A stretch of DNA of 6,298 nt from Acidobacteriota bacterium (GTDB taxonomy: Bacteria > Acidobacteriota > Terriglobia > Terriglobales > Acidobacteriaceae), in NCBI GenBank assembly GCA_021799405.1, contig JAJZAL010000283.1:1-6298 (forward strand), written 5' to 3'. The position numbers and the translations under genes are program-made. The stretch's first letter is position 1; the number at the start of each line of letters is the position of its first letter. Shown here piece after piece: positions 1 to 5,409 of the stretch. The notes below the pieces were generated by a model. That model did not search any database and was not told the DNA's origin. It saw nothing but the letters and a program-made list of their open reading frames with translations.

Positions 1-478
1 CTGGTGCTCGACGCTATCGTGAATCCACTCGCCCAATCCGGCTCAAAGCCGAGGCGCGACGCCAGCAGCACCTGTTCCGCGCGGCATTCTTGCTCTCGCC
101 GCAAGGGTGGGAAAGAACCAAATCATGCGGCCATGACGCTGGCTTTTTGTCAGGCCGACACCGTGCAACCGCCAGGCAGGAGGGATAGCATGCTTATCTT
201 CCTCTCGAATCACGGTCGAAGTATCGTGCTCCGTCGTCGAGCGTATACCATTACCACCATCAAAATTGCTGAACAGTCTGCGAGATCTGTGCTGACGATG
301 AAGTAATTTCTCTTCTGGTTCGTGTGAATATCACGGCATACGCTTCCGTTGTGGGGTCTTGGGTATAAGGAGGAAGCGCCGGCTCCGAAATCACCGTGCC
401 GATGGCGCATAGGAACGCAGAATTTGCAAGGCGCAGCGAAATTCAGTTGGCTGCGACGTCCATGGAGGAATAGCATCC
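1..478. other. Left-edge region with no supportable gene
   Basis: No convincing gene is seen here. One plus-strand frame is open from the left edge to the TAA at 304-306, but it is rich in Arg, Ser and Cys, resembles no family I know and has no ribosome binding site near its early starts. A second plus frame is open from 3 to about 189. On the minus strand a frame of about 40 codons runs off the left edge (it reads in part RLGFEPDWASGF) and could be the start of a divergent gene, but no ribosome binding site supports it. From about 307 on, the sequence is most simply the 5' leader of the glycosidase gene. It contains a small interrupted dyad CGTG-N7-CACG (321-335) and a TATAAG box (364-369) without a matching -35, so no promoter is called. 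Confidence 0.5.
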
Positions 479-499
479 ATGAACAGGAGTCGGTTATGA
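479..499 (+). CDS. Possible 6-residue leader peptide (MNRSRL) coupled to the glycosidase start
   Basis: A minimal reading frame, ATG-AAC-AGG-AGT-CGG-TTA-TGA, lies directly in front of the glycosidase gene. A GGAGG at 464-468 stands 10 bases ahead of its ATG, and its TGA (497-499) overlaps the downstream ATG (496-498) as ATGA. The arrangement would allow translational coupling. It may equally be chance, because frames this short are common and the downstream gene has its own AGGAG. There is no codon run that would suggest amino-acid attenuation. Confidence 0.2.
   Translation: MNRSRL
485..489 (+). promoter_or_regulatory. Ribosome binding site that sets the glycosidase start
   Basis: AGGAG lies six bases ahead of the ATG at 496. 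It favours this start over the longer open frame beginning at 349, and over the internal ATGs at 529 and 538, which have no such signal. Confidence 0.7.
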
Positions 500-2724
500 A
501 GAAGACGATGGACGGATTGTATGATTTCATGACTGTTATGCGGAAAATCAGGCTGATCTGTGCTCAGTGCATCGTAGTTCCTCTGGCAGTGTGTGCCGGA
601 CCACAACTGTCTGCGCAGACCCGGACGGTCGACACTCCTCTCGCGACGCTTCGCCTCGCGGAAGGGACTGGCGACCTCGTCGGCGTGCATTGGAAGAAGC
701 CTGCCTTCGAAGTGATTGGCGAGCCGAGGCTCGGGGAAAACTTCCGCATTGTGCTTCCGCAGAAAGGCTACGAAGGCAATTACTTCAATAGCCGGGATCA
801 GAAGGTCAGCAAAATTGACGAACTGCCTGACGGCGTCCTCTGCACGTATAACTCTCTGAAGAACAGCCGGGAAACGGTGCCCCTTACGGTCCGCTACAGG
901 ATTCGCGTGGTCAATGAAGAACTTCAATTCTCAATTCAGGTGGATAACCCCACCGACCGCAAGTTATCCGAGGTGATGTATGGAATTGTTGGGGGCCAGC
1001 AGGGAATTGGCAACCGGCTGGACACGGAATCGCTTGTTCCCAGTTGGACATCTAATCTTGCCCCGAAGCTCTTTTCTCGCTTTAACGGCGGCGGGTACGG
1101 CGGCGGAAATCTTGGAATTCGCTACGATGCCGCAACGTTCACCTATCCAGGGACCATGCCGATGGGATGGATGGATGTTTATAACCCTCATGCGGGCATT
1201 GGGTATTACTACGCCAACCAGGACCTTGAGACGCGGGTTTCTCTGCTAGAGGTAGAGCTGCGGCCATTCACCAAGAGCGCAAGCGTGCGGGATAGCTGGC
1301 CCTCGCCGGCGGAGACGAACGGCGAACCTATCGGTATCACGACGGGCTGGGTGAATTTTCCATATACCAGTCATGGAACATTCAGCGCTGGTCCGGTGGC
1401 GCTACAGGTTCACAACGGCGACTGGCACACGGCCAGCAAAATCTATCGCTCGTGGTACGATCAGCATTTCAAGATCGATCGCCCTCCCGACTGGCTTCGC
1501 AAGGAGAACGCATGGCAGTCGATCATTCTTTCCAACAGCGAAGATGTCGTCGTGCATCGCTTCAACGAACTGCCCAGGCTCGCAGCCGACGCTAAGAAGT
1601 ACGGCATCACGACCTTCGAGATCCTCGGTTGGGATATGGGAGGAATCGATCGCGGCTATCCGCAGTACAGGCCCAATCCGCGGCTTGGAACTCCGGAGGA
1701 GTTCAAAAAGGCGCTTGCCGATATGCACGCTCTTGGAGTGCATCCGCTAATCTTCGCGAATATTCAGTTTGCCGACACGGCAACGCCACTGTTTCGCGAC
1801 AAGCTCAGGCAATATGCTGTTGAAGGACGATGGGCGCCGGACATGCAACTGCTTGGTTGGGGCGAGGGAACCATCAGCGCCCGCTCCGGGATGACACGAT
1901 CGTACATGACGCTGGTCAGCCCCGCGCATCCTGAATACAGAAAGTTTCTGATCGATCAGTATCTTGATCTGGTTCGCGACGGCGCCGACGGATTCCAGTT
2001 CGACAAGACCAATGGCCTGGCGGCCCTTGACTTCAATCCGCATCTTGCTGTCTCGCCGGATAAGTCGCTGCCGCAGGGCTTGGTCGAGACCTTCAGAGAA
2101 TTGATTCCGGCCGCTCGGTCGATCAATCCCAATTTCGCAATTGCTTCCGAAATCTGGTATGACCGGACGCTGCCTTACGTCGACGTCTCCTACATGCGTA
2201 TGGGAACAGTCGATATGGATTCCACTGCTCTTCGTTATACCTTTCCGGAATGGACGGCGACCATCTTCGGCGAGAGTCCCGGCGACATTAATCCGATGAA
2301 CAACGGGATGCGCTATGGTCTGGTGTGGGACCTGGCGCCGCGGCACTATAACGACTCCGTTGATGAGCCGCTGACCCGTCCGCTTGCGGAATATGTAAGC
2401 CAGCTGATAAGGATTCGCCAGGAGTTTGAGGATCTTCTCTTCTTCGGCCGCTTCAACGACACCCTCGGCGCGACCGTACAGGGTGGACCCGATATTCGCT
2501 ATTCCGTCTTCAAGTCGATGGACCCGAAGAGCCGGGATGTCGCGAGCGTGATTGTCAATTTTGGCGATGCGCCGGAATCCGCGGTTCTCAATATCGATGG
2601 GGCAAGCGGACAAGTCATCGTTGCCGCCCCAGATCAGCCTGATCGCCAGGCATCCCTTCCCTTGCGGATATCGATACCGCCGCACCGGCTCGTGGTCGCT
2701 ATCAAGCGAGCGTCACGTAAATGA
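496..2724 (+). CDS. Secreted glycoside hydrolase-like protein (DUF6259 / clan GH-D type TIM barrel)
   Basis: A protein of 742 residues, probably exported. Residues 1-45 hold a basic start and a hydrophobic stretch (LICAQCIVVPLAVCAG) ending in LSAQ, which reads as a Sec signal peptide with a rather long n-region. Residues of roughly 50-320 look like an N-terminal beta-sandwich; a TIM-barrel-like catalytic domain follows to about 620, and a C-terminal beta domain ends the protein. Barrel landmarks are FEILGWDMGG (about 374-383), DGFQFDKTNG (498-507) and AIASEIWYD (548-556). By analogy with GH36/GH27 alpha-galactosidases, Asp503 at a strand end is the likely nucleophile; Glu552 and Asp556 are acid/base candidates, which I cannot decide between. 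The sugar substrate is unknown. The overall look matches proteins annotated as DUF6259. No transporter, SusC/D or regulator is adjacent, so it appears monocistronic. Start at 496 is chosen from the AGGAG and the signal peptide. The glycosidase fold is fairly sure; family membership is recalled, not searched. Confidence 0.8.
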   Translation: MKKTMDGLYDFMTVMRKIRLICAQCIVVPLAVCAGPQLSAQTRTVDTPLATLRLAEGTGDLVGVHWKKPAFEVIGEPRLGENFRIVLPQKGYEGNYFNSRDQKVSKIDELPDGVLCTYNSLKNSRETVPLTVRYRIRVVNEELQFSIQVDNPTDRKLSEVMYGIVGGQQGIGNRLDTESLVPSWTSNLAPKLFSRFNGGGYGGGNLGIRYDAATFTYPGTMPMGWMDVYNPHAGIGYYYANQDLETRVSLLEVELRPFTKSASVRDSWPSPAETNGEPIGITTGWVNFPYTSHGTFSAGPVALQVHNGDWHTASKIYRSWYDQHFKIDRPPDWLRKENAWQSIILSNSEDVVVHRFNELPRLAADAKKYGITTFEILGWDMGGIDRGYPQYRPNPRLGTPEEFKKALADMHALGVHPLIFANIQFADTATPLFRDKLRQYAVEGRWAPDMQLLGWGEGTISARSGMTRSYMTLVSPAHPEYRKFLIDQYLDLVRDGADGFQFDKTNGLAALDFNPHLAVSPDKSLPQGLVETFRELIPAARSINPNFAIASEIWYDRTLPYVDVSYMRMGTVDMDSTALRYTFPEWTATIFGESPGDINPMNNGMRYGLVWDLAPRHYNDSVDEPLTRPLAEYVSQLIRIRQEFEDLLFFGRFNDTLGATVQGGPDIRYSVFKSMDPKSRDVASVIVNFGDAPESAVLNIDGASGQVIVAAPDQPDRQASLPLRISIPPHRLVVAIKRASRK

Positions 2725-2803
2725 ATGGCCGAAACCGGCTCTTGCTTAAATGCCGGACACGATGAGGCGGAGCGCCTTTGCAGGAATCAGCCTAGATTTT
2801 GAG

Positions 2804-2830
2804 ACGGCCGGATCGACATGATCCGGCTGT
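2804..2830. repeat. Strong inverted repeat after the glycosidase gene (possible terminator)
   Basis: GCCGGATC (2807-2814) and GATCCGGC (2820-2827) form a perfect 8-bp stem around the 5-base loop GACAT. Three more pairs outward, one of them G-U, make 11. It lies 80 bases past the glycosidase stop. No T-run follows on the plus strand, so it is not a textbook intrinsic terminator. It may instead stabilise the 3' end of the mRNA or be the end of an old mobile element. Confidence 0.5.
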
Positions 2831-2846
2831 CGACGTGATTGGGCAG

Positions 2847-2872
2847 GGAGGGGCCGTTTTGGAGGCCCTTTC
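2847..2872. repeat. Second hairpin downstream of the glycosidase gene
   Basis: GGGCC (2851-2855) pairs with GGCCC (2864-2868) across an 8-base loop containing TTTT. As RNA the stem extends to nine pairs with two G-U wobbles. Only three T residues follow the perfect part. It stands 16 bases after the preceding hairpin, so the two may act together in 3'-end formation. Confidence 0.35.
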
Positions 2873-2927
2873 GAGGCAGCCAGGACCTGTTTGTGGATGC
2901 AGCTGATTTCACCGCGCAGACGGCATA

Positions 2928-3213
2928 ATGGATATTCGCCGGGAGGATTTTCTGGAATTGGCCCCCGCCGATCGCGTCGATGGCCAGCCCAGCGGCCACC
3001 AGTGTCAACTCCTTCTCTGAAGCTGACGAACTCGATGCCCAGACGGCGTCACTCATCGAGCGCTTGCAGAAAGTGGGCCGCCAAACTGGCGATACGGTCC
3101 AGCCACCGCCTTACCACTTGAAAATCAATTCGGTTGCGGAAATGAGAAGCCGATGTATGGCACGCCACTTCGATTTCGTGAGCCCCGTGAGACAAAAGTC
3201 ACTGAGGTCCTGA
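2928..3213 (+). pseudogene. Possible decayed small gene with a Tat-like start and a frameshift
   Basis: From the ATG at 2928 one frame reads MDIRREDFLELAPADRVD and then runs to a TGA at 3018-3020. Another frame, one base off, is open from 2929 to a TGA at 3211-3213 and continues with plausible composition (for example ELDAQTASLIERLQKVGRQ, from about 3028). Joined near 2980 they would give a single protein whose start resembles a Tat signal (RR-x-x-F-L followed by Ala and Pro), though with one residue too many between RR and FL. No ribosome binding site precedes 2928. This may be a remnant disrupted by an indel, or chance. The function is not recognisable, and the second frame loses coding character after about 3130. 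Confidence 0.2.
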
Positions 3214-3239
3214 CCGATGGTTTCTTAAGCTTGGCGCAT

Positions 3240-3244
3240 GGAGG
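3240..3244 (+). promoter_or_regulatory. Ribosome binding site that sets the ric start
   Basis: GGAGG stands five bases before the ATG at 3250. The in-frame ATG at 3238 overlaps this signal and has none of its own, so the protein should begin MPALTQ rather than MEVDMP. Confidence 0.8.
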
Positions 3245-3249
3245 TTGAT

Positions 3250-3969
3250 ATGCCTGCTTTAACACAGACGGTTCGCGAGATTGCACTGGAACAGCCGTCT
3301 TCAATCAGGGTTTTCGAACAATTCGGAATTGACTACTGCTGCGGAGGCCGCAAGCCATTGACAGACGCATGCGCCGAGAAGAATGTTGACTATCATGCCG
3401 TGCTGACTGCACTGGAAAAGGCTGAAACAGCAGAGGAACCCACGGCCGAGGATTGGACCAAAAGATCTCTTGCTGGTCTGAGCGCCTATATTGTTGCTAC
3501 ACATCACGAGTACTGCAAGACAGAGCTGCCGCGGCTGGCTGGATTGGCTGCCAGAGTGGTCAATCGTCACGGCGCCAGCAGGCCCGAGTTGCCAACGATT
3601 CAGTCGAAGCTTGCGCAACTCACTGAAGAATTGACAGAACATCTGGCAAAGGAAGAGATTGTCCTTTTCCCGTATATCTCCAAGCTGGAAAGATCTATTG
3701 CGGAAGGCAGCTCTAAGCCGCACGGCTGCTTCGGAACGGTTGCTCATCCGGTGGCCATGATGGTCCAGGAGCACGACGCGGCTGGAATGCTGCTTGCAGA
3801 GATACGCGCTCTTAGCGGCGACTTCAAAACGCCTGAGGGTGCATGCCCCACTTATCACGCTTTCTACGATGGTCTCAGGGGATTCGAAAAGGATCTGCAC
3901 CAACATGTGCATCTGGAGAACAACATTCTCTTCCCGCGCGCGATTGAACTTGAGGCTTCCTGCAACTAG
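3250..3969 (+). CDS. ric: Iron-sulfur cluster repair di-iron protein (Ric / ScdA / YtfE family)
   Basis: A cytoplasmic protein of 239 residues that in this family restores iron-sulfur clusters damaged by nitric oxide or oxidants, probably by delivering iron from a di-iron centre. Residues 5-60 form the ScdA N-terminal domain with the hallmark YCCGG (Tyr29, Cys30, Cys31). Residues 75-235 form a hemerythrin-like four-helix bundle. The ligand set is complete: His85 or His86 (ATHHEYC), His131 and Glu135 (EHLAKEE), His175 (QEHD), His219 and Glu223 (HVHLENNILFPR). The segment between helices (about 145-172, ending CFGTVAHPVAMM) is longer than in E. coli YtfE and resembles the ScdA-like branch. It stands alone on the plus strand, convergent with a methyltransferase and about 1 kb before a suf operon, which fits a role in cluster maintenance. 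Family assignment is firm; NO versus peroxide specificity cannot be read from the sequence. Confidence 0.95.
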   Translation: MPALTQTVREIALEQPSSIRVFEQFGIDYCCGGRKPLTDACAEKNVDYHAVLTALEKAETAEEPTAEDWTKRSLAGLSAYIVATHHEYCKTELPRLAGLAARVVNRHGASRPELPTIQSKLAQLTEELTEHLAKEEIVLFPYISKLERSIAEGSSKPHGCFGTVAHPVAMMVQEHDAAGMLLAEIRALSGDFKTPEGACPTYHAFYDGLRGFEKDLHQHVHLENNILFPRAIELEASCN

Positions 3970-4132
3970 GTTCGCGGCGAAATGAGCCGGTATCGGTGTG
4001 AAAGGGAGTGCAAGTCTTCTGTAGGCGGTACTAGCGGTGACTGCGCCGCCAGGTAATTTGCGAATCTGTACATCTTCAAACGGGCAAAGACCGCCCCGGC
4101 CATGTATTGGTAGCAATTGGCAGGTCGGTAGG

Positions 4133-4163
4133 GATTCGCGGAGCAGCGATCGAATCGAAATTT
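4133..4163 (+). terminator. Weak candidate terminator between convergent ric and methyltransferase genes
   Basis: GATTCG (4133-4138) and CGAATC (4151-4156) can pair across 12 bases, with two extra C-G pairs possible inside, and GAAATTTT follows. The stem is short and the T-run is only four, so this is a weak call. A second possible stem, GGCGG (4024-4028) with CCGCC (4046-4050), has a 17-base loop and no T-run. Confidence 0.25.
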
Positions 4164-4781
4164 TCAACCTATGAATTCCGCCGGACGCCTTGCTGAAAAG
4201 CGGAACCGTCCGGCACTGGATTCGACTTGTATGCCTGTGAATCCTGCAAACTGGAGCCGCTCTGGAAGCCTGCCGGGATCCACAGGCACCATGGTATCGC
4301 CTACGTGGAAGACGCGCATCAACAGGGAAGGAAGGCTGTCCACACCGGCGAAGATGCCTCCGGGTTTCAGCACGCGCAAGGCCTCGCAGAAGAGCCGGTC
4401 CTGCAACGCCACAGCCGGAATGTGATGCAACATCGTGAATGAGACGACGCTCGAAAAGCGGCGATCCTCATACGGCATCGCTGTCGCGTCTCCGCATCGC
4501 ACGTGAACATTTGTGCCGGCCAGTCGAGTCTTAAGAGCATCCGCGAGAGATAAATCCTTTTCGAGGCACTCCAGGCTGAGCGTGCGCTGACGCAGCCAGT
4601 CCGTAGTCACCCCCGGTCCGGGACCTACCTCCAAAATTGCGTCTCCCAACTCGATTCCACTCAGCGCCCAGGGTAGCATTGCGTCGTGCGTCGCCCCTCT
4701 CCAATGATCCGAACGGCAGTACCAGCGGTGTAGTGCATTCATGAAGAGCAAATCCCTTTCTGAGAACGATGACGCCGTCAA
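4164..4781 (-). CDS. Class I SAM-dependent methyltransferase, substrate unknown
   Basis: A protein of 205 residues with a Rossmann-type methyltransferase domain of the Methyltransf_11 kind. Motif I is ILEVGPGPG (49-57), the acidic end of strand 2 is near Glu74, GDATAMPYED (97-106) is the adenine-binding region, SFTMLHHI (114-121) is the post-motif strand and LRVLKPGGIFAGVD (135-148) the following helix and strand. This set binds S-adenosylmethionine; nothing shows the methyl acceptor, which could be a small molecule, quinone or lipid. The longest start is TTG at 4781, with GGGAGG (4798-4793) eleven bases ahead, slightly far. ATG at 4742 (residue 14) is the alternative. It is convergent with ric and divergent from the Rrf2-suf operon, sharing a short upstream region with the latter. 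A link to iron-sulfur metabolism is only positional. There is no radical-SAM CxxxCxxC motif. Confidence 0.85.
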   Translation of the reverse strand: MTASSFSERDLLFMNALHRWYCRSDHWRGATHDAMLPWALSGIELGDAILEVGPGPGVTTDWLRQRTLSLECLEKDLSLADALKTRLAGTNVHVRCGDATAMPYEDRRFSSVVSFTMLHHIPAVALQDRLFCEALRVLKPGGIFAGVDSLPSLLMRVFHVGDTMVPVDPGRLPERLQFAGFTGIQVESSAGRFRFSARRPAEFIG

Positions 4782-4888
4782 AGTCTGTTATACCTCCCGC
4801 AAGGAAGATGCGGCCTTTCCTCTCGCGTCGGGAATTCCTCTGTGACGGACGGATTTGTGCAATTCCGCAAACTTTGCTAAGGTGAAAG

Positions 4889-4894
4889 TATACT
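4889..4894 (+). promoter_or_regulatory. Candidate -10 box of the Rrf2-suf operon
   Basis: TATACT matches the -10 consensus at five of six bases and lies 35 bases before the Rrf2 ATG. No good -35 stands 16-18 bases upstream; the nearest weak match is TTCCGC (4863-4868), 20 bases away. A different pair, TTGTGC (4855-4860) and TAAGGT (4878-4883) with a 17-base spacer, is also possible. The box is part of a perfect 8-base palindrome AGTATACT (4887-4894), so a -10-like sequence also faces the methyltransferase gene. Confidence 0.4.
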
Positions 4895-4913
4895 GAATCG
4901 GTCAAGATTCAGT
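4892..4913. promoter_or_regulatory. Perfect inverted repeat, candidate operator for the Rrf2 regulator
   Basis: ACTGAATC (4892-4899) and GATTCAGT (4906-4913) are exact reverse complements separated by GGTCAA. The left arm shares three bases with the TATACT box and the right arm touches GGAGGG, the ribosome binding site. A dimeric Rrf2 protein bound here would block RNA polymerase. In RNA the same repeat could form an 8-bp hairpin against the ribosome binding site. Rrf2 regulators usually control their own operon, which makes autoregulation the leading idea, but the motif does not match an operator consensus that I can name. Confidence 0.6.
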
Positions 4914-4919
4914 GGAGGG
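4914..4919 (+). promoter_or_regulatory. Ribosome binding site of the Rrf2 regulator gene
   Basis: GGAGGG stands ten bases before the ATG at 4930, a little longer than ideal. It overlaps the alternative GTG start at 4912, which argues against that start. It directly abuts the right arm of the inverted repeat. Confidence 0.65.
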
Positions 4920-4929
4920 CGAGTATGCC

Positions 4930-5409
4930 ATGTTCAGATTGAACAAGCTGGCCGATTACGCTCTGGTGGTGATGCAGTATGTTGCCAGCCACCCGCAGGA
5001 GCCATTGCACACGACGCGAAGCCTTGCAAAGGCTACGCATCTTCCTGCAACAACAGTGGTTAAAGTGCTGAAGCTTCTGCTGGATAGCAAGTTGCTGATC
5101 TCGCGTCGCGGGGTGAATGGCGGTTATGCCTTAACCCGCCCACCCGCGCAGATTTCCGTGGCGGAGATCGTGGAGGCAATCGAAGGCCCGATGGGATTCA
5201 CCGAATGCGATACCGCGCCGGGGCGCTGCGACTTGGAAGGACGATGCGCCATTCAGTTCAATACCCGCGTGATCGGCAAGATGGTGCAGCAGACACTCCA
5301 CAGCATCAGCCTTTCCGATCTCACTGCATTGCATAGCGTTATCGTAAAGTCGCCAAATCCAAAAAGCCTGATCACGGCCATAACGTTACGTCCAGGGGCA
5401 TTGCAATGA
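4930..5409 (+). CDS. Rrf2-family iron-sulfur regulator of the SUF operon
   Basis: A 159-residue transcription factor of the Rrf2 family (relatives: IscR, NsrR, RirA and the SUF-system Rrf2 regulators). The N-terminal winged helix spans about residues 1-75: [19 protein letters not shown] at the start, a recognition helix around [19 protein letters not shown], and the wing [12 protein letters not shown], which is typical of the family. Three cysteines, Cys93, Cys100 and Cys106 (spacing C-x6-C-x5-C), form the expected iron-sulfur ligand loop; IscR has C-x5-C-x5-C, so the first gap is one residue longer here. The protein should sense cluster supply and repress or activate the suf genes. Its stop overlaps the sufB start as ATGA, so the two are one operon and probably translationally coupled. 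ATG 4930 is chosen because [11 protein letters not shown] matches the usual family start; GTG 4912 would add six residues lying over the ribosome binding site. Confidence 0.93.
   Translation: MFRLNKLADYALVVMQYVASHPQEPLHTTRSLAKATHLPATTVVKVLKLLLDSKLLISRRGVNGGYALTRPPAQISVAEIVEAIEGPMGFTECDTAPGRCDLEGRCAIQFNTRVIGKMVQQTLHSISLSDLTALHSVIVKSPNPKSLITAITLRPGALQ

Larger units (their letters stand above)
2725..3249. other. Long intergenic region between the glycosidase and ric
   Basis: This 525-base gap has no intact gene that I can defend. From left to right it holds a weak 5-bp hairpin (AGGCG-GAG-CGCCT, 2765-2777) followed by TTT, the two larger hairpins at 2804-2830 and 2847-2872, and a stretch at about 2928-3213 with coding-like character but a broken frame. 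The last 35 bases or so are the ric leader; I see no clear -35/-10 pair for ric there. Confidence 0.5.

Noticed and set aside
4..306. Plus-strand frame of 100 codons at the left edge
   Set aside because: Low-complexity Arg/Ser composition, no ribosome binding site and no recognisable motif.
1747..2685. Open minus-strand frame of 312 codons inside the glycosidase gene
   Set aside because: It lies wholly antisense to a well-supported gene, has no recognisable domain and looks like the mirror of codon bias in the sense strand.
3118..3128. TTGA-AAA-TCAA dyad upstream of ric as an FNR-type site
   Set aside because: FNR sites are TTGAT-N4-ATCAA; the spacing here is wrong, and the site is about 120 bases before the gene.
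3205..3214. GGTC-CT-GACC mini-dyad ahead of ric
   Set aside because: Only four pairs; too short to call an operator without comparative evidence.
3301..4167. Open minus-strand frame of 288 codons over ric
   Set aside because: It is antisense to a ric gene with complete ligand motifs, and its own sequence resembles no family.
4831..4838. GGAATTCC palindrome upstream of the methyltransferase
   Set aside because: An 8-base palindrome alone is common by chance and the flanks do not extend the symmetry.
4531..4905. Minus-strand frame of 124 codons overlapping the methyltransferase
   Set aside because: It is an alternative frame of the methyltransferase gene, which carries all the SAM-binding motifs, and it would run across the Rrf2 promoter region.
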